DNA of 64,000 nt from Delphinus delphis (taxonomy: Eukaryota > Chordata > Mammalia > Artiodactyla > Delphinidae). The stretch is from NCBI RefSeq assembly GCF_949987515.2, contig NC_082684.1:154308044-154372043 (forward strand). Reading direction: 5' to 3'. A program made the position numbers and the translations under genes. The notes beneath the pieces are model-generated. The model made no database searches, had not been told where the DNA came from, and saw only the letters and a list, made by a program, of their open reading frames with translations. This document shows positions 11,063-23,180 of the stretch, piece by piece; positions within the stretch are counted from its first letter, which is position 1; every line of letters starts with the position of its first letter.

Positions 11063-12955
11063 ATGATCCTTCTAAAGGGAAGAACTGTTTGGTGAAGTAT
11101 CTGTGCTGTGTATGTGTGTGTGAGTTTACTAAGTCACAATCAAAATAGCCTAAAAGTCACTCATCTACTAGGTTAACCATCCATTTGATCATCCAGCCTC
11201 CCCTTCAATCATCAGAGTAACTAGAAATTTACAACTTTTATTCCTCTCAACCACTGAAAAGTTCTTTACAAAAGTTCCAAAATTACTCACACTACCTTCT
11301 ACCTGCTAATCCACATTCTAGCCTTTGAGGTCATGCAGAGTTTGCCTTTCCTTTTGCAAAAAAAAAGGGCAATTATTATGCCCTCCCTTAATCTCTTCCA
11401 TTCTCATATTATTGAATATCCATGTTCCAATCACAACAACCTAGTTATGTGAATTTGGAGGTGGGGGGTCTTTGTTGTTTTGGGTCCATCTGAGAGACAG
11501 GCTGTTTGGAAGGGAATAAGCCTCATATGATTCTAAAACCCACTCTTCCTTGAAAACAGCTGCTCCAGAAGGTATCACTCCTAATGCTCAGAATATACAG
11601 TATTTAAATCTTTACCCTTAATATATACCATGTAGCAGAGCATTGCCAATTCTTACAAATACAGATGTTGCTTCTCCAAAAAAGTTAACCCTTTCAAAAG
11701 CAAAGGAACAGCTACTACTGGAAGCCTTTACACCAAAAGGCAGCCTTGTGCCATGGAAAACATTAGATGGTACCATCCACTTTGGAATAATCTGGGAACA
11801 CAAGAAGTTCCAGACCCTAGGTACTACAGGTATACTGCGTTTTGGCTGATAGAGCAAGGGAGGCTCAGAGCAGAGCCTGAGCACGTTAGTTTAAACAAAT
11901 GAGAGCTTATGGGTATAGTCATGAGAGCCCATCCTTAGAAACCAACATAACAATTCACCTATCAGCAGTATCATCATTTAACGGCCAAGCTGACATTGTC
12001 AACAGAGGAAGAGGTGAAAGATCAGAGTCAGATCCTTGTGGAAACTAACCTGCTTAAGAAAAATATTGATTCACGTACCAATTTTAATCAAACATTAGGT
12101 GTCAAGTTCTATTAAATTAACAAGAAGATGCATGAAGGCCCCTGGTGAGAATGAAGCAGAAGACAAAACTGTATCTCTGGATGAAAAAGACACCTGATTT
12201 TCATATAAATTCCTGAGGAACAACAAGGAAATCAAATGCAATGCTATCCTAATCACTATCGGAAGATAATCCAAAGTAACAGCATAATGTTACAAAAATA
12301 GGCATCATAGCAAGAAAAGAGGGTTTTTCTGAGACTCATAATAAATACTGAATAGATAAGAGTATTTCAACATATGTGTCTATGGGTCCTGTTACAGGTA
12401 GGTCTGACTTAGCCAGGAAGACACACTCACAATTCGCACATTCACGGGGATGCAGGGGGCATCCTGTCAGGAAGCTTTTGCCTGTTTTCACTGATCCTCT
12501 CTGCTCAGAAACCAGAGCTTTTCACCCTTTTTTCCCCAATACCCCACCCTTTAGACATTTTGAGACATTTTTTAGACATTTTAGACATTTTTGTCTAAAA
12601 GACAAAGCCCTTTTAGACATTTCTTTTCCAAACCACACCCTCATGATGTTTTAAAACCACAGGTAAATTATATCTGTTCAGGTATTATATGTCTGTATGC
12701 TTTACATATTTTAAAAGTATGCTTTTTTTCACCCCCTTAGAAATGCCCGATCACCAGGACGCCCATGGCCAAGTTCTCAGACTCAGCAGGACCACTGGCT
12801 CAGTCATGAACTGTATGACGTGAATGAGCTCTGTAACATTTACTTTTCATTAGCACAAGTTCAACACACTGACTCTGTTAAATATGTCTTGAGCCATAAT
12901 ACGACTTATCAATCCAAGGCTATCTAGTCAATCTTTCTTTCAATAAAACACAGAG
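11063..12955. other. SFMBT2 intron with small simple repeats
   Basis: No gene recognised. A short mirrored open-frame pair at 11618..11884 has no domain I know. A degenerate 11-bp repeat is annotated separately at 12551..12627. Confidence 0.35.
12551..12627. repeat. Degenerate TTTTAGACATT tandem repeat with a hairpin
   Basis: Five imperfect copies of an 11-bp unit (TTTAGACATT type) occur in 77 bp. Within them TTTTAGAC (12579..12586) and GTCTAAAA (12593..12600) form an 8-bp stem with a 6-nt loop. Confidence 0.7.
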
Positions 12956-12999
12956 CCTAGAGGCTGAGGGAACTGCAGGGAGGAAAAGTGTGGAAGTTC

Positions 13000-13330
13000 T
13001 GGTCTTTGCACCCTGATGTTCTGGGCTGGGGAAGAGGAACAGTCAGTTGGCAAATATGCTGTATGTCAAGGATACATGCTAAAAAAAATAACTCTGCTAG
13101 CATGGGCAAGATTATTACAGTGGAAGGAAGGGCTTGTTTGAAAAGGTGACATTTTAGCAGAGACTTAAAGGAAGAGAAAGCCGTGCAATTATCTGGGATC
13201 GGGGTGCTCCGATCAGAAGGTAAAAGGCCCTGGGGTGTAAATGAACTTGGCATGTCTGTGGAATGATGGAAAAAACCGAACTGACCAAGCAAAGCAGGGT
13301 CATAAAGATGAACTGCAGAAGACAAAATCA
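13000..13330 (+). mobile_element. Old LINE-like interspersed repeat (low confidence)
   Basis: The run 'aaaaggtgacattttagcag agacttaaaggaag ... aaggccctggggtgtaaatg' resembles a frequent mammalian repeat fragment ('gaggtgacatttgagcagag' type). I cannot assign it to a named family. The 140-aa and 107-aa open frames here are overlapping frames through it. Confidence 0.4.
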
Positions 13331-13494
13331 GAGAGGAGGTGGGAGGTGGAGAACCCATGGATGGATTTGTTAACCACATGCACGGGAAAACACGTTATGC
13401 TATGTGCCTCACTGAATCTTGAGATGGCTTCGGGTAGTATCAACATTTTAACAATATTAATTCTTCTACTCCACGAGTGCAGGATCTTTCCGCC

Positions 13495-13605
13495 TGTCTT
13501 CTTCGGTTCCCTTCATCCAAGTCTTGCAATGTTCAGTGTACAGATCTTTCACCTCCTTGATTAGATTTATTTCTAAGTATTTTATTGTTGTGGATGCTAT
13601 TGGGA
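13495..13605 (-). mobile_element. L1 ORF2 fragment
   Basis: Reverse-complement L1 ORF2: on the minus strand it reads as the segment ending in the KYLGINL motif, here degraded (KYLEINLIKEVKDLYTEH within the frame at 13466..13777). It is truncated at both ends. Confidence 0.8.
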
Positions 13606-13639
13606 TCAGGATGGTTTCTCTTCCTCTTTGCCACCATCC

Positions 13640-13795
13640 CGGAAGGTAAGTAATATCATCCCCACGTTTCAGATGAAGAAAATGAAGCTTAAAGAGTCTA
13701 ATTTGGGGTACACTCAGTTTGGGGGAGGAGCTGAAGCAGGGATTCAGCGCTAGGGTTTTTCTAACCCCAAAGTCCACTTTTTTTATGACATCATG
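13640..13795 (+). mobile_element. MIR SINE (old)
   Basis: MIR core phrases: 'atcatccccacgtttcagat', 'gaagaaaatgaagcttaaag' and 'agcagggattcagcgct'. It lies directly beside the L1 fragment. Confidence 0.7.
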
Positions 13796-15384
13796 CTAAT
13801 TCCAAGTGCCAGACTGCATTGGGAGATTAAAATCGCTGATTTCGACAGTGCAAACTGCCCTAGTATGACAGCCAGCAAATCCCATTTGCCGGCCTAACAG
13901 CCCTGGCAACACCCCATTCCTCTACTGGTTCTGACAGCAAAGGGAATGAAATAAATTGCCTACACAACTCTCCTTTTCAGAAATCTCTTCAACACTGATT
14001 ACCCTCAGGGTCCAGCGTGTGTTCTTCTTAAGTAATAATACAACAACCTTTATTACAGGATCACTTGTATATAAAATGAGTTAACAATCTCTCTGGGAGG
14101 GAAGAGAAGGAAAAAAGTCATTTAAAAGAACAAAATGTGTATCCCCTTTAAAAAGGAGCGGGTAATTCAAAGTTTCACAAAAGCACTTATGAGTGTCCTA
14201 ACAGCAATGGAGGGAAAAACAACGTCAGGGATAAAACATCCTGTCTTACGTACACGATGGAGCGGTCTGCCAAATCATTAAGTTGATTGACAGGTAGGAT
14301 ATGGTCTCTTCTCCCTTTGAATTATTTGTTTAACACAAGAGTCCGTACATTTCTTAGGATAATCACAATATACTACCTTCAATAGTTTGTGACTCTGTCT
14401 CGTCCACTTTCAAAGATATAAACTGCTTGAGGGTAGGACTTAATCACTTATCTGGATGCTTGGAGATCAAGTCTTTGACAGTTGAAATAGGAACACTTAC
14501 ATCTGCGATACAATTTTTCTGAAAATGCAAACTGAACTTAATACCATAATGATACCAATTCCCCAATTAATAATAAATTCTATGCAACTCCAATCAAAAA
14601 TTCAGTGGGGTCTTTCAGAGAACATGATAAATCTGACCTCTAAATTTATGCAGACTGTCAAAGACCATGGATCACCGAGACTAGTACTTCCCAAACTTTT
14701 CCACATCACGGTACACGTAGAAAATGATCATATCCGTACCCATACCACGGGAGCAAGCTTCCAGCTGAAAGTGATCAGCCCTGAAACTGACAACCCTATG
14801 TCCCCCTCAGCATTTCCAGAAGCTGACGGGATCATCAGGTTGCCGGGGAGGCCTCGACTCTGCTGGGGGCACATCCCTGAGAAAAGGCTACCTGTGAAGA
14901 GGAAGAGTTGGGGTTATGATATGAAGGGCTTCATATATAAAGCTGCAGTACTGAAGACACCTGGATCAGTGTAGGGAAAGGAAAACAGACTCAAGGAACA
15001 GAAGAGGCAGCCCTAAACCACCCCCATGCATGCAGAGAAAACTACGACAGAGAAGTCACTGCAGGTCACTGGAGAAGGGAAGAGACATTCCATGTATGTT
15101 CCTGGAAAACCTGGTCACTGTCACAGAATAACCCTCCAGCCTACACAGGCATCAATTGCAGATGGAATAAAGACCTTGAACACTTTAGAAATTCTAGAAG
15201 GAGAACACAAGAAGAGTTTGGAATAAAGGAAGGATGCTTATTGAAGACACAAAAAAGCACAAACAGCAAAGGAAAGGTCTGAACGGACTTAAAAAGAGTG
15301 GACAGAGGTGGGTGGGAAGAACAGTCAAAGGAAATCCTAACGGCCAATAAACACAGGAAGAGACGCACAACCATGGCAGGAATC
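13796..15384. other. SFMBT2 intron, nothing firm recognised
   Basis: It contains a 149-aa plus-strand open frame (14525..14974) with no recognisable domain. The segment near 14680 ('acttcccaaacttttccaca') looks like part of an old MER-type repeat, so I do not call a gene. Confidence 0.35.
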
Positions 15385-15890
15385 AGGGATAGAGAGACAG
15401 CATTTCACACCCCTACCAGGGCAAAATCAAGTGTCAACAAGGATGTGGGAAAACTGGAACTTTCCACCTGCTTCTGTTACACTGTAACCACGGTGGGAAA
15501 TAATTATTTTATTATCATCAGAGAAATTCTCTCACATGGGAAGAGGAACACTCGGCCAAGACTTCCTTGTAGGACTGTTTATAAGAGTGAAAATTCGGAC
15601 AAAAAACTAAATGTCCACCATGAAGAGAATTGATACGTTGTGGTAGATGCATACAAAGCGAATTGAAGAATTATTTGTATTGATGTCACTGATGTAAAGT
15701 CTGAAAACATGTAAAAACCACACTATACATTACTAATGGAGAAGCAGACATGCGATATAAAACACATCCGGGGCAAAAACACAAACTCAGGAGAGTGGCT
15801 ACCATGCAACAGGAAGGGTACTGGGGAAGGGAACCAACACACAGGGGGGTTTCACGGGATTATTTTTTCTATCTGAAGGATGTCAAAATG
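15385..15890 (+). mobile_element. Old L1 (L1M-type) ORF2 end and 3' UTR
   Basis: Degraded L1 phrases: 'catttcacacccctaccagg', 'aacaaggatgtgggaaaact', 'actaaatgtccaccatgaag' and 'gagagtggctaccatgcaac'. No long open frame survives. Confidence 0.7.
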
Positions 15891-16110
15891 TGAGAGCTTG
15901 ACAGAGCTATAGAGGGAGTGTGCAGGTCTTTTTTATTTAATCTCTGTACTTTTTCTGCCCATGCAGTAAGTCCCCAAAACAGTTTTTTAAAAAAGAAAAT
16001 ACAGATCGACAAAAAGTTCCTTGAAACAGAGCAGTCTTCCAAGAATGTTGCACGGGGATGTTTTTTCTTTTTAGAAAAAAAAAATATATTAATATATAAA
16101 ATATTTGGAG

Positions 16111-16112
<2 letters not shown>

Positions 16113-16147
<35 letters not shown>
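16113..16147 (+). repeat. (GT)n microsatellite
   Basis: About 17 uninterrupted GT units sit within a longer AT/GT-rich tract (16080..16160). Confidence 0.97.
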
Positions 16148-16155
<8 letters not shown>

Positions 16156-16159
16156 TATA

Positions 16160-16500
16160 CTAAAAGTCCATCAAGTAGAGACCAGTTAGATCCACCACAG
16201 TACACGCATAGAACGGAATTCCACGCGATTATTTAAAATGTTATACACGCATCCATTATTTACTGCCAAGGACATCCAGGAACAATGATTTAAAAGCAAT
16301 TTACCGGACAGCAGCTATGGTAGGACCCCATGAATGTAAAACTGTCTGCCTGTCTAAAGAGGGGCGTGAGGTGTGTGGCCAGTGCATTCATGGACAGCTG
16401 TCTGGGAAGATAATGGTGGGTACCTCTACACAGTGGTATTTCATGAATGTTTTACCTTCCTTTTGTCCTTTCCTAAACCGATCGAATGTTCTACAGTAAG
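16160..16500 (+). mobile_element. Old L1 (L1M-type) ORF2/3' UTR fragment
   Basis: It begins with 'aaaagtccatcaagtagaga' and 'gaacggaattccacgcgatt', which are decayed forms of the ORF2 C-terminal stretch seen in L1M elements, and continues into 3' UTR-like sequence. Confidence 0.6.
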
Positions 16501-16744
16501 TATGAATCATTATTATAATCACACACACAAAAACACAAATCTGTTTTTTTGTGTTTGTGGGAGAAAGTTCTCTCTGCAGCATACTGGGTTGACTAGGCAA
16601 TGGAGGTTTGCTAAACCCTGCAGTTCAATAACAATGCAGTGGTGACAAGTAACAGAATAAGGACAGTAGGAGGTGATGGTGGAAAGGGCAGCCCTTCTCT
16701 GTTGTTGAAGAGAGAAAAAGCAAGGGAGCTCTCTGGCACTTCTT

Positions 16745-16912
16745 CTGATAAGGACACTAATCCCGTCAGATCAGGGCCTTACCCTTATGACCTCATTTAA
16801 CCTTAGTTTCTTCCTTAGAGGCTCCCTCTCCACATGCAGCCCTACTGAGGGTTAGGGCTCCAACACAGGAAGTCTGGGAAGACACAAATATTCAGTCCAT
16901 AACATAAAGGGA
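16745..16912 (+). mobile_element. Old mammalian interspersed repeat, second copy
   Basis: 'cttctgataaggacactaat ... tgacctcatttaaccttagt ... ctactgagggttagggctcc ... attcagtccataaca' is the same family as 10890..11062, in the same orientation and more decayed. Confidence 0.5.
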
Positions 16913-17650
16913 GAGAAAAAAATGGATTAAGAAAGTTGTACTTGTGAGAAGTGTAAAATCCATACATTAATTAACTCAAGGTATTGGTGCTTGATTACTA
17001 CCTCTGTAATAAATAAAGGTTACCTCTGTAACCTTTCTTCACATAAACTTGTTTCCAACATTTCCTTTATGATCTTGAAATGCCATCCATGAGTAACAAA
17101 ACCTACCTTACATGCCATTTTTTTAAATCAATAAAATGTCCTCATTTTGACATAAAAGAAAAATACATGGACAGCAATTTATACCAAATTAAGGTGAGTT
17201 TCAGTATGCAAATGCTCCAGCAGGGGGTAGAATGAGGAAGTCAAAGCTTTTACCTACTTATGAGAAATCAGCTGGAATTTAAAAGAATATAGTATTAAAC
17301 TGAACACTGCTGAAGCACTCTTTTCTATGTGACATCTTGAAAGAAGCACAAGTGTATTCATACGTGTTGTCACGTGTATACCTGCCCTGAATACAACTAT
17401 CACAGGTGCACAGGGATACATGTGTGTTGCATGTTATTTGAATATTACCAGGGACATTGGAATCAGTACAAAGATGATCTTCTAAGAACGAACAACTCTC
17501 GTTAAGGTTCCAAACAAAACAAGAGCAGTCTTCCCTCAATTCATCAGGGAGTCACATTCCTGAAAAATTCATACTATTTTAAAATCATACAAACTCTAGA
17601 AAAATGATTAGAGTCCAGGCTCCATGGATTACACACGTTTCACCTTCATG
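16913..17650. other. SFMBT2 intron, nothing recognised
   Basis: AT-rich intron; no gene, RNA or named repeat identified. Confidence 0.35.
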
Positions 17651-17654
17651 TCCA

Positions 17655-17850
17655 GCTGGACATTCCAAGATCATGGAACAATTCTCCATTGTACAGGACT
17701 GTTCCATGTGCTGCAGGACATCTGGCATCTGTAGCTCCTGCCCCCAAAATGCCAGCTGCCCTTCCCCATCGATCCCCCTGCCCCAATTCCCAAATCCTCC
17801 CAAGCGGCAACAGGGCACCCTTGGGAACCACTGATCTCGCCTATTCAATA
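17655..17850 (-). mobile_element. Possible MER20-like hAT nonautonomous DNA transposon
   Basis: Reverse-complement MER20-like order: 'attgtacaggactgttccat', 'gcaggacatctggcatctgt', 'gccagctgcccttcccc' and 'cccttgggaaccactga'. It is much more diverged than the copy at 46.4 kb. The small open frames on both strands here are chance. Confidence 0.5.
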
Positions 17851-18505
17851 CCTTTAGCTTTCAATTCCTATCTGAAATCAGTTTAGGCAGCTACAGCTTG
17901 GAAGACCCAGAACACTCGTGACATTCCATGTAAATATTATTATTAGTCTGAACACCAAAGATAACCATTTGCATTGTCTCAAAATAAATCTGCCTTCAAA
18001 TCACACAGACTTCTGAGTTTACCCTTTAATTTTCTGAACAGTGCGTGGTAATTTAATTGTATGACTCTGATTAGCCATGATTTTGAATCATGCAGTGAAA
18101 TCTTCACCCAGTGCACTGAAAAAGGAAAATTTCAAATCTCCCACTCTTCATAATCACATCAAGTCAAGCGCTGTTTTCTGGTCCCAAAGGAATCTCTCTT
18201 TCTCTTCCACATGTGCCCTTAAAACCAAATCAAATTCCCCCGTTTTGGGGGGAGGGGAGGAGATTTCTGATTTCTCCATGCATTTCCTTGGGTAATATTT
18301 TAGGGAGTTAACAGTTAAAAGAAGACAATCTTGGGAATGTCATCGTGAAAGGAAGCAGCACTTTCCTGTGACCCTCCACCAGCCAGTTTCCTGTTCACCC
18401 CTTCAGCAGGGACCACCAGCTGTCAGGGAGAAACCAGGTCTTCCTTGTAAGGAGCAGTTCTCCTCATGCCTCTCTTGAATCAACAAAAGAAGTTACGAGG
18501 ACGGC
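17851..18505. other. SFMBT2 intron, nothing recognised
   Basis: Includes a short purine-rich patch near 18246. No gene or named repeat seen. Confidence 0.35.
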
Positions 18506-18509
18506 TTCT

Positions 18510-19745
18510 TTAATTCTTTTCTATTATACGGCAAAATTGACCTTTTGGAGGGTATACACTTGCATAAAGGTTAACACAGGTATAGATTCACACTGTCATC
18601 ACCGCAATCAGGATACGGGACACGGTTCCATCCCCCCTGCCAAAGGTCCCTTCCTGTGTCCCTCTGTAGTCACGTCTCCCCTCAACCCCACAGCCCTTGC
18701 ATAGAGTGATGCTCTCCATCACTACATTTCTGCCTTTTAAGGACTTCACAATCATGGAATCAAACAGGATATAACCTTCTGAGACTAACATTTTTCACCC
18801 AGATTAGTGCCTTTGAGAATATTCCAGATGGCTGCATGTATCAAGAGTCCATCCTACTTCATGTCTGAGCAATAATCCATTACACAGATGGACCACATTT
18901 TGTTGATCCATTCACTTCCTGAAAGACATCTGAGTTGTTCCCAGTTTGGGACAACTGTGAACAGAGCTGCAATCAACATTCGTGCACAGATTTTACATGA
19001 ACGTTAAGTTTTCATTTCTCTAGGGTAAACACCCAAGAGTACGACTGCTAGGTCACAGGGTAAGCACCTGGTTAAATTGATAAGAAACTGCAAAACTGTG
19101 TACCAGGATGGCTTTCCCATTTTGCAATTCCACCAGCAATATCTGAGAGGTACAGTTGCTCCCCAGCCTTGCCAACACTTATTACTGTCAGCAATTTTTT
19201 TTTAACTTTAGCAATTCTAATAGGAATGTACAATTATCTCCTGTGGTTTGAATTTGAATTCCTATAATGACTAATGATGCAAACAGCTAAAAAGATTGTC
19301 TTGTCTTTTTAAGTCTTTTACTCATTTTCTAATTGGGTTATTTGTTTTCTCCATGTTGTATTTTCAAAGTCCTTTTGGTTCTGGATACAAGTCCTTTGTC
19401 ACACACGTAATTTCAAATAGACTCTCCAAGTCTGTAGCTTCTCGCTTTATTCTTTTAGTAGTATTGTTCACGCAGTGAAAGTTTTCAACTTTCATTAAAT
19501 CCAATTTATCAATCTGGTTTTTGGTCTCACATCAACAAACACTTTGTTTAACCCCAGATCATGAAGATTTTATTTTGTCCCACGTTCTCTTCTAAAAGTT
19601 CTCTAGTTTTACATTTTACTTTTACACCTCTGATACGTTTCAAGTTAGTTTTTGTAGACTTGTGTGTGTGATTTACATCCACTTTCAGTTCTTTGCATAT
19701 TTGTATCCTACTGCAGGATTTTGAACAAAACAATCTCCTCTTTGA
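18510..19745 (-). mobile_element. Old L1 (L1M-type), 3' UTR and ORF2 end
   Basis: Reverse-complement old L1: 'ggcaaaattgaccttttgga', 'caataatccattacacagat', 'gttgatccattcacttcctg', 'gtaaacacccaagagtacga' and 'ctggatacaagtcctttgtc'. Stops are frequent. At roughly 1.2 kb it is one of the longest repeat tracts in the window. Confidence 0.85.
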
Positions 19746-22639
19746 TAAAGTAAATGCTAAACTTCTATTTGTCCCACATAGAACTCACTTCTGAGGTCAT
19801 CCTCTCTTAACGCTTAAAAGACAAAAGCTTCTCTACATACAAAAACTTCTCTATCTTAAAAAAAAATATTTTGATTTTAAGAACAAGGGGTCTATGAAGA
19901 GTTCAAACTCACAGCCCTCAAAGCTCCCATCCGTTTCTTCTCAACAGGAGAACAGGAGGATCTTCTCTGATGGTTTGAACCCAGGCTCAACTTCTTACTG
20001 ACCTAGAGTCTTTCTCTTGAGCAACTTCTTTCCAAATCAGGAGTAGCAGGTAATCCCCTTTTTGATGATTTCTGAAAAATCTCTACCATCAGGCACATTT
20101 GCCATGAAAAACCCAAACAAACCTGAGCCTTGGACAGTTTGCCTAACGTCTCATTTCTCCCCCAGGCTCAGCCTGGTCCTGAATGTGCATTAGGCCAACA
20201 GGCACCCAACCTCCACTGCTACTGTGACTATGTGGCTGTTTTTATCAGCGCCTTCAACACTCTCACTGGTTTCACATACAACAGGGATAACAGGGTTCAT
20301 AAAGTCCATGAAACCACCTCAAAACCCAGGGCATTCACAGACTAACAAACATTAACAGCTGACAATGAAGTGACAGTGGACAGGTATTAGGGCCGACGCG
20401 CTGAGATGCCGGCTTCTGCTCCCACCCAGGTTTGTGAACCTGGGGCTTCCGTTCTGATTCCAGGGTCCCGGCCTGCAGGGTGCTTCTCCTGAGCCGTTCT
20501 GTGCACTGGCAGAGCTAGTCCTTAAGAGCCACAGGGACCACACAGGACAGGTTCTAGGACCTCCCCACAAACACAAGAGCAGTGGGGGAAGTGGAGAAAT
20601 GGCGTCATCAATCACAGAGGGTTGCTAACACAAGCTGGAGAAACGCTCCGGGCAGAGGCGGCAATGCCCCTGCTGCAGGGGTACAGCCGCGTAACAAGCC
20701 AGCCCAACACACTGGGGCCGAACAGACAGGCTTCTGATGCCTCTGTTATTCCAACAGGAATTCCAGAAATGACAGAGATTCCTTAAGACGCTCTGTGGCC
20801 CCAGGGACCACTCTCAGCATCTAGAAACCTCTTATTCTGCCCAAAAATATGGTGTGTGAAGGCTTTCTTACAAGGGGAGGGCTATGATTCCTGTTAGAGC
20901 CCTGGAGCAACCCAGTCCTCAAGACTCTGCTTCTCAACGACCTGAAAGATACATCGATGCCTTCCACTAACTTTATAACATTTCTCATTATATTAAAAAT
21001 AACCACTCCAGCCAGTTCCAAAGCTGCTATTTCATGACTCCCTTTAAAACTGCCTCCCTTCAGCGAGACCTCGTAATTAATTTGAATCCCACCACTCGGC
21101 TTCCAAGATCAAACATGCATTAGTCCCTCCTGTCCCAGAGGGAGGAAGCACGTAAGCTGAGCACCTCAGCACCCAGTGGCCTTATGGACACATCCCTTCC
21201 CCAGTTTAGTCCTGTGAGGGAGCACGGGTCACCCCAGAAGGTGTGTCACCCTGTAAGTACGACCTGTTAATTGATAATCACCATAATTACCTAATCAAGA
21301 AAAACTCCATCAAGCCAAGCCACCTTAACTAAGTACCTCTCTCCCCCTGCCTTCCTCCCCCCGACCACCCCCCTTCCTTTAGGTACTGCCAGCCACCACC
21401 CTAGTCAAATGTGTTTTTTAAATCTGTGCCACTTCCACTAAACCAATCTCTGACTGAAACACCTTTTTGCTGCAGGAATCACAGGAACAAAGACTTCTGA
21501 TGCCTTTTCCTCTAACCGCTTCCTTCCACTGAATAGCCCTCAGTGGCAGGAGACTGTCAGAACTCCGACATCATTTTCAAACCCAGTCCCAGCCCGACTC
21601 CAGTACAGCAAGCCTTGCAGGGAGCAAAGCCTCAGTCCCTCTCTCACCACATCTGGGCACAGACCAGCGCAGGGGGTTTTGTTGGTCGTTTTTTCCTTGA
21701 AAACCTTCTCAATGGCTACTCCTCTGTGACTTCTTTTGTGCTCGTATTCTGACAGCTTATCCAATCTTCATTACAAACCAAGCTACTGTACAGAAATAAA
21801 AATTATATTGTGAGCTCTGGCTAAGACATCTCCCCTGTGCTAAGGTTTTCCCTCTACCTTCCATCACTCTGCAGCACATATAATTAACTCTGACACGCTG
21901 TCCAACCACGCGTCTGTGAATGGGTTACTCTTCAACAGGAAAAGAATTCTCACGACCCACGTGGACCGGGTGAATACTGTATCACAATAATCTCAGCAAA
22001 TAACCTTCACACGTACGCGCCCAAGAGTCCCTTGAATCTAACTGTCTTCACCTGTAAGCACAGAATGTCATTGTCCCAGGAGGGGACAGGCGACCCGAAG
22101 GAGTTCCCAGGTGGAGAGCTTTTTCAGACTAGCGTGTGTCTCTCACGACCATCCACGTCTACCCCATCCATTCCTGAGTCTCAGTGGTGTCTTTTTTTTG
22201 CAGGATTACTCATCTATTCCTAGACCCCCATCCTGTGGCCAACACAGAACTTCAGATCCAGCCGAAGGCTCCCATTTCACAGATGAAGCAACCAAGACCC
22301 ACGGAAGCCCAGCTTCTCCTCCACGTCTAACCCTACATGCATTGAGCAAAAAGAAAGCAGAATAGTTATGGCTCCTCCAGGAACGACATGGGACCTGAAA
22401 CTTGTACCATCTCTATGGCAACAGGTACCTACAGAAGCTACCTGCACGGATTCTTGTTACTGATGGGCCGTGAAGTTTTTGTGTGTAGCTACACTTGACG
22501 GCTCATTTGTCCAGCTGTGACTGTTGGGCTTTATTCGGCTTTATTCTGTTTCTTTTAAGTTTTTCCAATGAACGTACTTTAATAAAGTGAGTGAGAGTAG
22601 CCAAGAAGGCATCCAAGTTCCAATGAGTGAGGAGGATGC
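19746..22639. other. SFMBT2 intron, largely non-repetitive
   Basis: No gene recognised. Moderately GC-rich patches occur near 20390-20700 and 21170-21380. All open frames are under 90 aa with no known domain. Confidence 0.35.
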
Positions 22640-22876
22640 TACAAAGACTTACAGCATCAGCTGCCCTGGTCCTCAGGCCTTTGCACTTGGACTGACCACA
22701 GAGTGGCTGCCCGGGGTCCCCAGCTCACATTCCCAGATCACAGGACTTCTCAGCCTCCACATCTTGTGAGCCAATTCCTGTAATAAATCTCCTCTTATAT
22801 CTATTGATCTATCCATCTATCTATCTACCTATGTCCGTCCTTTTGATTCCATTTCTCTGGAGAACCCTAATACAAG
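22640..22876 (+). mobile_element. LTR-like/MER repeat end with (CTAT)n
   Basis: The end 'ggacttctcagcctccacat ... gtgagccaattcctgtaata ... ttctctggagaaccctaata' is the same 3' phrase seen in the longer copy at 38847..39307. A (CTAT)n tract lies inside it at about 22798..22833. Confidence 0.6.
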
Positions 22877-22974
22877 TAGTTTTTACCCAAAGACATGACA
22901 AAATGAAAGAAGTTTACAACAGTGGTATTCACTTCAGTATCAACCGACGCCTCTATGGTTATGCTTATTTTTGT

Positions 22975-23180
22975 TGTTGTTGTTTTTGTTGTCGTTGTAC
23001 AATACTACATAACTTACAGGTGTACGATAGAGTGCTTCACAATGTTTAAAGGTTATATACTCCATGTATAGTTATTATAGAATATTGGCTGTATTCCCTG
23101 TGCTGTACAATACATCCTTGTAGCCTATTTTATATCTAATAGTTTGTACTTCTTGCTCCCCTATCCCTATATGCTTATTC
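22975..23180 (-). mobile_element. L1 3' UTR end (reverse)
   Basis: It reads on the minus strand as a diverged L1 3' end: 'cttacaggtgtacgatagag', 'gtattccctgtgctgtacaa' and 'tagcctattttatatctaat'. Confidence 0.7.

Noticed and set aside
14525..14974. 149-codon plus-strand open frame
   Set aside because: No domain, no splice context, and part of it looks like an old MER-type repeat.
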